64,000 nucleotides of DNA, from contig NZ_MTCM01000004.1 in NCBI RefSeq assembly GCF_002000245.1, positions 248,001-312,000 on the forward strand. Direction: 5' to 3'. The DNA is from Sphingobacterium sp. CZ-UAM (GTDB taxonomy: Bacteria; Bacteroidota; Bacteroidia; Sphingobacteriales; Sphingobacteriaceae). The position numbers and the translations under genes are program-made. Position 1 is the stretch's first letter. The number at the start of each line of letters is the position of its first letter. A model generated the notes under the pieces. It did not search any database. It saw nothing but the letters and a program-made list of their open reading frames with translations, and had not been told where the DNA came from. Below are positions 38,396 through 46,600 of the stretch, in pieces.

Positions 38396-38756
38396 TCGAT
38401 TTGATTTATGTGATTTTATAATAGCACTTTGCTACCGACAAAACTATATTTTAGATTCGCCCCAGTCGCCCCAGCTTATAAGATGGCACCTGATTTACAT
38501 TAAAAAAACGCCGGTATAAATCACATTCATTAGACACCTAAGACCTCAACAATCTTAAATACGACAAGAATATACTTTAAAAGTTTCCAAGTTGCTTCAA
38601 CGACACAAGGTTCGCTCCCATGGCAACAAATTGATTATAAACATTTTCTCAAAGCGGCTACCTCAAAAAAGAGGACCATCTTATAAGATGGAACGTTTGA
38701 TAGCAGTAAAATAGCTAGTTTCGAATTAAATCTAAAGACAATCAGTATAAGGCTAT
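38396..38756. other. Divergent intergenic region with two palindromic elements
   Basis: 360 bases. It contains CCAGCTTATAAGATGG (38471-38486, 75 bases before the minus-strand lipoprotein gene) and CCATCTTATAAGATGG (38676-38691, 65 bases before the plus-strand gene). No coding signal seen. Confidence 0.5.
38676..38691. promoter_or_regulatory. Palindromic element CCATCTTATAAGATGG, putative operator
   Basis: Perfect 16-bp palindrome. It shares core and flanks (gacca-cttataag-tgga...tttga) with the element at 17680-17695. A near-copy (14 of 16 symmetric positions) lies 205 bases upstream at 38471-38486. Confidence 0.5.
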
Positions 38757-39338
38757 ATGAAAACTTTTTTTATTAATTTTTTACTATTATTTTCTGTGCC
38801 ATACTATATCAAAGCGCAGAAAGCCCCCAAGGTAATTTTTCCGAAATCAACTTTTGACGTCGTACAAGCAAAACGTATGATCAGTAGCGACGGAAAGGCC
38901 ACTTTGCGTGGCACGGTATCCAGAAATAGCAACTATAAGGTCAATGTCGTCGAGCTTTATCCCTGTACTGACTATTTCTACGAATGGTACGAATTGAAAA
39001 AAAAGGACAAAAAAGGAAAAAAACATATTTATATGTCCAATGAAGCTTATAGCTATCGAATTTTAACAAAAATCCAAGCCGACGGTTCTTTTGAATTTAA
39101 AGGTCTAAATCCTGGAAAATATTACATCAATACATTGGTGTATGAAACAAAATCTGGCATCGGAGAAAGACAGGTGGGAACTGAAACAGTTACAACTAAA
39201 AATGGTTACGGACATCTGCTTTCTTCCTACGACAGACCCATCATGGAAAAATACCGATTTCTATATGAGACTGTAGACCGTCTGGAATCATTTACAGAGA
39301 TTTCATCCGAGGAACAAACTGTCAATGTAACACTCTAA
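38757..39338 (+). CDS. Secreted protein of unknown function
   Basis: 193 residues. N-terminal signal peptide (MKTFFINFLLLFSVPYYIKAQ). Residues ~30-60 include the TLRGTVSRNSNYKVNVVELYP stretch, which reads like the beginning of a carboxypeptidase-regulatory or transthyretin-like beta sandwich; FEFKGLNPGKYYINTLVYE around residue 120 also fits that fold. No enzyme motif. It is 10 bases before the next gene, so they form a small operon behind the palindromic element. Confidence 0.65.
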   Translation: MKTFFINFLLLFSVPYYIKAQKAPKVIFPKSTFDVVQAKRMISSDGKATLRGTVSRNSNYKVNVVELYPCTDYFYEWYELKKKDKKGKKHIYMSNEAYSYRILTKIQADGSFEFKGLNPGKYYINTLVYETKSGIGERQVGTETVTTKNGYGHLLSSYDRPIMEKYRFLYETVDRLESFTEISSEEQTVNVTL

Positions 39339-39348
39339 AACTATCACC

Positions 39349-40110
39349 ATGTCTATCAAATTAATAACAAGCTGTTTTTTTTTATTCAATGCCTGTTTAT
39401 TTGTTAATGCCCAGGAGGTCAAGATTCCAGATATCAACTTTACACGAAGCCTGATAGCCCAAGGAATCGATACCAATAACGATGGAAAAATACAACTTTC
39501 GGAAGCAAAAGCAGTTAAAGTACTTTACGTAAATGGCGCGGGCATCACTTCCCTTGAGGGAATCAAAAATTTTTCCAACGTAGAAGACCTTGGCTTCTAT
39601 GAGAACAATATTAAAGAAGTTGACCTCTCCGGAATGACTAGCCTCAAATTCATCTATGGATTTGACAGCCATTTAGAATATATGAACATTAAAGGCTGCA
39701 TCAATGTACTTAACGTTAGCTGCAATAAAAATAATTTACGGCACCTTGATCTGTCGGACCAGAAAAAACTTAAGGAGCTTAGCATTGGGTTTAACCAGCT
39801 TACACGTCTCGATATCAGTGGGCTTACAGAACTTAAAAAAGTTCATGCTTATTTAAATAAGATTCAGGAATTCAAATTCGACAGTTGTCCTCAGCTCGAG
39901 GAGATATGGATTAATGAAAACAGAATTAGTCACCATTTAGACCTAACAAAATTTCCAAAACTAAGATCCTTTATGGCTTTTAGAAATCCCCTAACCTCTG
40001 TAAATATCGTCGGCTTGGAATATCTGGAAAATTTTAGTTGCCATGGTAGTGATATCACTACATTAAACCTAAGTGGTACGTATAATATTAAAGACCTGAG
40101 CTGGTATTAA
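39349..40110 (+). CDS. Secreted leucine-rich-repeat protein with EF-hand-like loop
   Basis: 253 residues. Signal peptide (about 20 residues, ending VNAQ), then DTNNDGKIQLSEAKAV, a good calcium-binding EF-hand/dockerin-like loop, and about eight leucine-rich repeats of ~21 residues with the pattern L.L..N.L..LDLSG (for example NNLRHLDLSDQKKLKELSIG). The chain ends abruptly after NLSGTYNIKDLSWY with no C-terminal sorting domain, so it may be truncated. The repeats suggest a binding surface outside the cytoplasm. Partner unknown. Confidence 0.75.
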   Translation: MSIKLITSCFFLFNACLFVNAQEVKIPDINFTRSLIAQGIDTNNDGKIQLSEAKAVKVLYVNGAGITSLEGIKNFSNVEDLGFYENNIKEVDLSGMTSLKFIYGFDSHLEYMNIKGCINVLNVSCNKNNLRHLDLSDQKKLKELSIGFNQLTRLDISGLTELKKVHAYLNKIQEFKFDSCPQLEEIWINENRISHHLDLTKFPKLRSFMAFRNPLTSVNIVGLEYLENFSCHGSDITTLNLSGTYNIKDLSWY

Positions 40111-40164
40111 GAAATAAGGTTGATCATCAAAGTAATCATATTGTTAGTCTTTAGAGCTTTTTAA

Positions 40165-40605
40165 TCGGGGTGGCAGGATTGGCTCAGCCGCGCATACCTC
40201 AGACTCTGCCCTGATCCCCCTTCGGGTCGAACCCAATAGCCTCCCTATAAGATCGTAGGTTCTCTCCCCACTTGAAAACAAAAAAAGCCCGACTGTCGTC
40301 GAGCTTTATTGTCGGGGTGGCAGGATTGGCTCAGCCGCGCATACCTCAGACTCTGCCCTGAGCCCCCTTCGGGTCGAACCCAAGAGCCTCTCTATAAGAT
40401 CGTAGGTTCTCTTCCCCCTTGAAAACAAAAAAAGCCCGACTGTCGTCGAGCTTTATTGTCGGGGTGGCAGGATTGGCTCAGCCGCGCATACCCCAGACTC
40501 TGCCCTGAGCCCCCTTCGGGTCGAACCCAAGAGCCTCCCTATAAGATCGTAGGTTCTCTTCCCCCTTGAAAACAAAAAAAGCCCGACTGTCGTCGAGCTT
40601 TATTG
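40165..40605. repeat. Three tandem 147-bp repeats abutting tRNA-Pro
   Basis: Units start at 40165, 40312 and 40459 with an exact 147-base period, and the fourth period starts at 40606 as the tRNA-Pro gene itself. Each unit begins with the tRNA 3' end (tcggggtggcaggatt, minus-strand T-loop to discriminator). It then departs from the tRNA into a hairpin (ggctcag...ctgagcc), a tRNA-like ggttcgaccc on the minus strand, and tcgtaggttctc (inverse of tRNA gaacctacga). It ends with a copy of the tRNA terminator (aaagcccgac...gtcgagcttt). Units differ at a few positions only. Confidence 0.9.
40571..40605 (-). terminator. Terminator of tRNA-Pro copy 1
   Basis: On the minus strand aagctcgac pairs with gtcgggctt (one G-U) around a 4-base loop, followed by seven T. 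The same structure is repeated in each 147-bp unit and near the second tRNA-Pro. Confidence 0.88.
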
Positions 40606-40679
40606 TCGGGGTGGCAGGATTCGAACCTACGACCTCCACATCCCAAATGTGGCGCGATACCGGGCTACGCTACACCCCG
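40606..40679 (-). tRNA. tRNA-Pro (TGG), copy 1
   Basis: 74 bases on the minus strand. Acceptor cggggtg / caccccg with discriminator A, anticodon stem ccaca / tgtgg with loop ttTGGga, T-arm gtaggTTCGAATcctgc. Identical in sequence to the copy at 43044-43117. It is preceded by a good promoter. Confidence 0.95.
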
Positions 40680-40709
40680 AAAAAGGTATCACCTTTGTTT
40701 TGTGTGGCA

Positions 40710-40740
40710 CAAAAGTACACTAAAAATATTTTGTTTTCAA
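40710..40740 (-). promoter_or_regulatory. Promoter of tRNA-Pro copy 1
   Basis: Minus-strand TTG (40738-40740), 20 bases, TACTTTTG (40710-40717): an exact fit to the Bacteroidota TTG-N20-TAnnTTTG promoter, about 30 bases before the tRNA. Confidence 0.75.
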
Positions 40741-40882
40741 AATTATTTTCACCAACAAACTTAACACATTGATATATTGACAAATAATTTTAAAACAAGC
40801 ATCAACATCATATGCATAGATGAAAAAGTTAGATTGCCAACAGCTTTAATTTAAACCCGTCGACAATCTACTTCGGATCAGG

Positions 40883-41317
40883 TTACCAACTTCTCTTGAT
40901 TACCATCGTTGTTTTAATTGCCCCTTGCTGGTTAACCAATGTTAGCTTGGAGACTGTAGAAACAATATTTTCCTGGATTTTATATTCAACACCATCAAAA
41001 ATCATCGTTTTTGCATCGGGCATACTGTAGTCGTAAGATACTGCAGTATTATCTTTTTTCTTATGCCAAGCACCGTCTTTATCAAAATTAAGTGTCTCTC
41101 CCTCTTCCATCATCTCCCGGGTTACATTTAACTCAGGAACGCTATTTCCTGAAACAGTTTTTGTCCAGCGTTCCCAATTTCCGGTACGGATTATATTCAA
41201 TGCGGCATCTCTTCCGATGCTATCAACGGTTTCCTTACTACAAGACGTCATTCCCACCGCAATTACTCCAAGCAATAGCAGCATCCAATTCTTAAAAGTC
41301 ATTTTTAATGTGCTCAT
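40883..41317 (-). CDS. Small lipoprotein (lipocalin-like)
   Basis: 144 residues. Signal peptide with lipobox GMTSC followed by SKETVDSIG. The mature part starts NIIRTGNWERWTKTVSGN and has eight or so strands, consistent with the lipocalin-like domain frequent in Bacteroidota lipoproteins. Function unknown. It lies between the two tRNA-Pro copies and is a likely cargo gene of the element once inserted there. Confidence 0.72.
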   Translation of the reverse strand: MSTLKMTFKNWMLLLLGVIAVGMTSCSKETVDSIGRDAALNIIRTGNWERWTKTVSGNSVPELNVTREMMEEGETLNFDKDGAWHKKKDNTAVSYDYSMPDAKTMIFDGVEYKIQENIVSTVSKLTLVNQQGAIKTTMVIKRSW

Positions 41318-41588
41318 AATTTATTTTTTTGGGTACACTTACAAGTATTATACCAAACTACGTGAACTTCGCTGCGTCAAGAAAAAACAGCTTTTTTAAC
41401 CTGGGTGACCAATTGAGATTGCAAAAGAATGCAAAATACGGTCCGACACATTAACCATTGCATCAATAAACCATGACATCATGATAACGAAGATAATAAA
41501 GGGGGCGGGTGTTTGGCCGATGGCTATTATGCATTAAAAAAGATAGTAAAATTACCCGCTCGTGGAATAGCCGGGCAATACTCTATTT

Positions 41589-42482
41589 TCATTTTCTAGA
41601 CAGTTTCATGCTCAACGTTTTCTGCTTTATCCATTGAACTGAAATATCGAAGGGTTCTGAAATATTTTCAGATGAAGTATCATGTCCTAATGTTGGAAAT
41701 AACGTGTATTCAAAAGGTTTGCCTTGTACTTTAAATGAGTTTAGTTGTTCTATACACAGCTTTACGGGAATTTGTATATCCTTCTCTCCAAAAAGCCAAA
41801 GTCCAGGAATTGAAAGCATATTCAAAGAATTTTTTGGGTCAGTCGCTACAAATTGATATTTGTCTGGGTCATTTTTTGTATGCTCACGAGCATCTGCATC
41901 TGTATGATGTTCCCAAAAGTTATTATTGCCATTCGTATAAAACTGAAATCGGAGTTGTTCTAGAGTTGTTATCGTAGGACAACTAAATAAAACCATAAAT
42001 TCAATTTGATGATTCTTACTTGCAGTAATCGGCATTATCCATCCTGCCTGACTAAACCCGACTAAACCAATTGGTATCTTTTTCCCTTTCAAATAGGTTC
42101 TAAATGTTTTTACTGCTTCATTTGCATCGTTAGATAATAAATTAAGGTTAGTTGTATCTATATTATTCGTACCAACAGATGGTCCAACATATACACCTCC
42201 AGATTCTCCAACTCCACGTTTGTCATAGGTCAATACAGCAATACCTTCTTTAGCAAGACGTTTTGCAAACTCTATTTCTCTTTTTACCGGGTCAGACCCG
42301 TGAACAATCACAACCGCTGCAAATGGGTTTTTAGGTCTTAAAATTGACCCCGCGAGAGTAACACCCTGACTTTCAAACTTAACCTCTTGGATGGTAAAAT
42401 CAGTTGATTGAGAAAAGACCATTTCTGGTAAAATCAATAATAAAAACGAAATAAATAAGGTAAAAAAAAAGTTAATATTCAT
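41589..42482 (-). CDS. Secreted alpha/beta hydrolase
   Basis: 297 residues with a signal peptide (MNINFFFTLFISFLLLILPEMVFSQ). The alpha/beta-hydrolase fold is shown by VIVHGSDPVKRE (oxyanion region), TYDKRGVGESGG, the nucleophile elbow GFSQAGW, the acid region LFGEKDIQIPV and the catalytic His in PTLGHDTSS. This is the group often called dienelactone hydrolase or acyl-CoA thioester hydrolase/BAAT-like in annotation; likely an esterase or peptidase in the periplasm. It is one of two cargo-like genes between the tRNA-Pro copies. Confidence 0.85.
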   Translation of the reverse strand: MNINFFFTLFISFLLLILPEMVFSQSTDFTIQEVKFESQGVTLAGSILRPKNPFAAVVIVHGSDPVKREIEFAKRLAKEGIAVLTYDKRGVGESGGVYVGPSVGTNNIDTTNLNLLSNDANEAVKTFRTYLKGKKIPIGLVGFSQAGWIMPITASKNHQIEFMVLFSCPTITTLEQLRFQFYTNGNNNFWEHHTDADAREHTKNDPDKYQFVATDPKNSLNMLSIPGLWLFGEKDIQIPVKLCIEQLNSFKVQGKPFEYTLFPTLGHDTSSENISEPFDISVQWIKQKTLSMKLSRK

Positions 42483-42510
42483 TTTAGTTCAATCAGAAAA
42501 ATTTTATCCA

Positions 42511-42588
42511 ATGGGTTCCGTTGGCATTGATTACGAGCGAAAATACATTGGCGCAGTAGTGGGTAAATTAGACGAAAGTTCAATTTAG
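42511..42588 (+). pseudogene. Possible coding remnant upstream of the hydrolase
   Basis: A short in-frame stretch, MGSVGIDYERKYIGAVVGKL and four more residues, ending in TAG. The frame is also open to the left across the hydrolase start. It is protein-like and could be the last part of a truncated mobile-element gene, but I cannot name it. Confidence 0.25.
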
Positions 42589-42782
42589 CAGGAACGTAAC
42601 TGATGTATTTTCAAAGAACTAAATTACAAATTTCTAGGGAATGTGAAATACATGTAGCGACCAAATGTATTCAATATTTTAATTTAGCTGTTAACCCGCT
42701 ATTTTGTCAACTAGATATTAATGTACAGCTTATTTTGATAATTCGTTAGCAAAAGTAAACATCAAAAGGAAGGAAAAGGTTC

Positions 42783-42881
42783 ATACCTTGTGAGATTCGT
42801 GTAAAAGAATTATTAGGTCATGAAAGCTTAACAACAAAAATGATCTACACACAGAGATATCGACAAATAATACCTCCCTAG
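42783..42881 (+). pseudogene. Tyrosine recombinase (integrase) C-terminal remnant
   Basis: 32 codons read IPCEIRVKELLGHESLTTK followed by MIYTQRYRQIIPP and a stop. This carries the C-terminal integrase signature LGHESLTTKMIYT: the conserved His of box II and the nucleophile Tyr in IYT. The rest of the protein, including the Arg of HxxR, is missing, so it is a decayed fragment. It sits 160 bases from tRNA-Pro copy 2, the normal place for an integrase next to its attachment site. Confidence 0.75.
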
Positions 42882-43015
42882 CCTATTAAGTTTTTTAAAT
42901 TTCTAAAGAAAAAGCCACATTTAGATCACCTTAAGCTATTAGATAGTGCCTCTTTTGGATCGATGCTAATAACTTCTTTAAAAGTCGTAGGTTCTCTTCC
43001 TGCTTGAAAACAAAA

Positions 43016-43043
43016 AAAGCCCGACTTTCGTCGAGCTTTATTG
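43016..43043 (-). terminator. Terminator of tRNA-Pro copy 2
   Basis: Same structure as after copy 1 (minus-strand aagctcgac / gtcgggctt plus T-run), with one loop difference. The matching sequence continues left to about 42985 (tcgtaggttctcttcc). Confidence 0.88.
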
Positions 43044-43117
43044 TCGGGGTGGCAGGATTCGAACCTACGACCTCCACATCCCAAATGTGGCGCGATACCG
43101 GGCTACGCTACACCCCG
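43044..43117 (-). tRNA. tRNA-Pro (TGG), copy 2
   Basis: 74 bases, identical to the copy at 40606-40679, including about 30 upstream bases and the terminator. The two copies flank the 2.4-kb cargo region with the integrase remnant. Confidence 0.95.
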
Positions 43118-43146
43118 AAAAGGTATCACCTTTGTTTTGTGTGGCA

Positions 43147-43177
43147 CAAATATACGCTTATTAGGCATTCTTTGCAA
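43147..43177 (-). promoter_or_regulatory. Promoter of tRNA-Pro copy 2
   Basis: Minus-strand TTG (43175-43177), 20 bases, TATATTTG (43147-43154): exact consensus spacing, 30 bases before the tRNA. Confidence 0.75.
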
Positions 43178-43541
43178 GCAAAAATGCAAAAATAAAACTA
43201 ATCAGCTGATCTATTGAAAGATATTAGCTAGCTCCTATATTTAACTTAAAAGTTAAATATAAGCCAATAAGCGAAATAGAATACTACACGCATCAGTAAC
43301 CATATCCATTCTATAAAGACTCAAAGAAGTGTATACAAATAATGTAAAAATATAAGATGACAACCTATTTACAGTAAAACACAATTAAAAAGCCTTTTGA
43401 GATAAAATTATTCCTTTAGTTATTCACACATAAAATAAATAGTTATTTTTTTCGAAACATACATTTAAAAAACGGACTATAACTGATTTTCAACAAATTT
43501 GTAGCCTCATGGTTAATAATACTCAGGCGTTTACTACTTTT

Positions 43542-43572
43542 TTGTTAAAAAATCATTATTAAATTACCTTTG
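43542..43572 (+). promoter_or_regulatory. Promoter of the lipid-synthase operon
   Basis: TTG (43542-43544), 20 bases, TACCTTTG (43565-43572): exact TTG-N20-TAnnTTTG match. Transcription from about 43579 leaves a leader of some 120 bases before the first start codon at 43698. Confidence 0.72.
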
Positions 43573-43697
43573 TTGTTAAAAATATAATAAAAATTAATTA
43601 CTTTTATTACAACATAACAGCCCTCCCGTCAACACCACTACGGTTTTGATTTCTGTTATGGGATCTCCTGCTATTATATTTTCAAGATCATCAATGC

Positions 43698-46600
43698 ATG
43701 AAAAATTTAACCATTATTGGATTAACGCCTTTTGAAAAGCCTGACGTAAATCTCATGCCCAAACTCCATCAAGCGGGTGCATTTCCCGTATTAAGTTTGG
43801 GACACAACTTAGCCAACGCTCAGGAAGCACTGAATCAACTTGATCAGACTGCTCTATTTACTTATGGAATTTATTTTCCAAATGATAAACTTCTATCCCT
43901 TGAAATTCCGGAGAAAGTAAGTGTCATCATTCTTCCTTTTGGAAGCCCAGCTCCCACGGCTCCGCACCTATCCATAGTGTATCAGGTCAGCAGTATGGAA
44001 GAAGCCAAACAAGCGGAACAGCTTAACGCAAAAGGAATTATCATAAAAGGAAATGAAGCTGGAGGTGTCGTTGGATATGAATCCACGTTTGTACTCTTCC
44101 AACGGATTATCAAAGAAATTCAGTCCATCCCAGTTTGGGTACAGGGCGGCATAGGTTTGCATACTGCTGCTGCTGCAAAAGCACTTGGTGCTACCGGAAT
44201 TGTATTGGATAGTCAGCTCGCGCTTTTTCCCGAAAGCTCAGTCCCCCAGGACTTCAAAACGCTCTGTGGAAAACTAAACGGAACTGAAACTAAAATCATC
44301 GCCAACCACCGTGTACTGGTACGTCCGAACTCGCCAGCCTTATCGGACCAGGTTGTTACGACCGAACTCCGGGCATATTTTACCGACCTGAATCCTGCTA
44401 CGAGTTATATCCCAATGGGGCAAGACATTTCCTTGGCCATCGATCTTTATGAAGATTTCAGAACACTGAAAAAGCTTATTTTCGGATTTAAGGAAGCCAT
44501 GTACGGCCATTTAAAGCAGGCGAAAGCGTTACAGCCGATTGATCGAGACAATGTATTAGCAAAACAACTAGGCCTGCGTTATCCGATCGCACAGGGCCCC
44601 ATGACCCGTGTTAGCGATGTCCCTGCTTTTGCCAATGCCGTAGCGGAAGCTGGAGCACTCCCTTTTGTTGCCCTGTCTCTGCTCCCTGGTGAACAAGCGA
44701 AAACCTTGGTTATGGAAACCAAACAACTCGCTGGAAACAAAGCTTGGGGAGTGGGCATCTTAGGCTTTGCACCGCAGGAACTGCGCGAAGAACAGACCGC
44801 CTACATTCTGGAAGCTAAACCACCCGTTGTCCTGATTGCCGGTGGTCGACCTGCCCAGGCTAAGGTATTTGAAAAAGTGGGCATAACAACGTTTCTACAC
44901 GTGCCGTCTCCTGCCCTGCTCGACATGTTTCTAAAGGAGGGTGCCAAAAATTTCATTTTCGAAGGTCGCGAATGCGGTGGCCACGTAGGTCCTCTTTCGA
45001 GCACTGTGCTCTGGGAAAAACAGATCGAACGCATCTTAAAAGAGGATCACCCGGAACAGATCAGTGTTTTCTTTGCCGGCGGCATCCACAATGCATTCTC
45101 ATCAGCATTTGTTTCCATTATGGCGGCTCCTTTAGCCGCCCGCGGCGTAAAAGTCGGTGTATTGATGGGAACTGCGTATCTCTATACACAGGAAGCAGTC
45201 AGCACTAGCGCAATTCAGGAAGAATTTCAGCGACAAGCGATGCAAGCCAAAGATACGGTCCTCCTGGAGACAGCACCAGGACATGAAACCCGTTGCTTGA
45301 ATACAGCCTTTGCACAACACTTCAACCTAGAAAAATCCAAATTATTGGCTGCCGGTGTCGATAAGAAGGAAGTCTGGGAAAAATTGGAAAAATTAAACGT
45401 CGGTCGCCTACGTATCGCAGCCAAAGGCGTGGACCGACAAGGCGACAAATTAGTCGCTATCCCGAAAAGTAAACAATTGGATCTCGGCATGTATATGATC
45501 GGTCAGATCGCAACCATGCAGAACAAGGTGATCTCCCTAGATGCGCTGCATCAACATGTTGGCATCGATAACCAGCAGTATATCCAGAACGCGCTACTAC
45601 CTGAAGAACCTCTATCAAGCGAAAAACCCTTGGATGTTGCTATTGTCGGGATGGACTGTATATTTCCAGGGGCCAAAAATCTGGAAGAATATTGGCGCAA
45701 TATTATTCTTGGGAAAGACAGTGTAACCGAAGTTCCGGACGAACGCTGGAATAAAGAATTATACTATAAACCCGACTCGGATGGCCCGGATGTATCCCAT
45801 TCCAAATGGGGTGGCTTTATTCCGAAAATTGATTTTGATCCCTTGGCTTTCGGGATTCCACCACAGTCACTCGCAGCGATTGAACCAACACAGTTGTTGA
45901 CATTATTGGTCGCCAAGCGTGCCATGGAAGATGCCGGTTATGACGAAAAACAAATCAACCGCGAAAATATTTCCGTGATCATCGGTGCCGAAGGGGGCAA
46001 TGATCTTGCCAACAGCTATAGCTTTAGAGGATACTACAAACAGGTATTCGGAGAACTTCATGAGGAAGTGAAAGAGGCATTGCCTCATACCACAGAAGAT
46101 TCTTTTCCCGGTATTTTGGCCAATGTTATCGCTGGTCGGATCACAAATAGACTGGATCTTGGCGGCCGAAATTTCACAGTGGATGCTGCCTGTGCCTCAT
46201 CGCTCGCAGCGATTGACCTTGCTTGCCAGGAACTCATCCTGGGTAAATCAGATATGGTGCTTGCCGGTGGAGCAGATCTGCATAATGGCATTAACGATTA
46301 CCTGATGTTCTCCAGCACACATGCGCTCTCGCGGAAAGGGCGATGTGCCACATTTGACAGTGATGCTGACGGCATTGCCCTTGGCGAGGGGGTGGCAATA
46401 TTGGTACTCAAACGCTACGAAGATGCTGTACGCGATGGCGACCGCATCTACTCCGTTATCAAAGGCGTGGGTGGATCCAGTGATGGTAAAGCCTTAGGCC
46501 TCACCGCTCCCCGAAAAATCGGTCAGGTACGCGCACTGGAACGTGCCTATAATCAAGCGGGTATCAGTGCAGCATCTGTTGGTCTGGTTGAAGCGCATGG

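Larger units (their letters stand above)
43118..43697. other. AT-rich region upstream of the biosynthetic operon
   Basis: About 580 bases, markedly AT-rich, with the promoter of tRNA-Pro copy 2 at its left end and the operon promoter at 43542-43572. No coding pattern seen. The AT-richness fits a regulated promoter region or a nucleoid-protein site; inference only. Confidence 0.55.

Noticed and set aside
40165..40605. Direct repeats that could be taken for a CRISPR array
   Set aside because: Only three units of 147 bases in direct contact, with no spacers and no cas genes. They contain tRNA and terminator pieces.
40566..40772. ORF of 68 codons (and the similar one at 43004-43195) over the tRNA-Pro genes
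   Set aside because: It is antisense to a tRNA and repeats because the tRNA is duplicated. There is no protein-like conservation beyond the duplicated bases.
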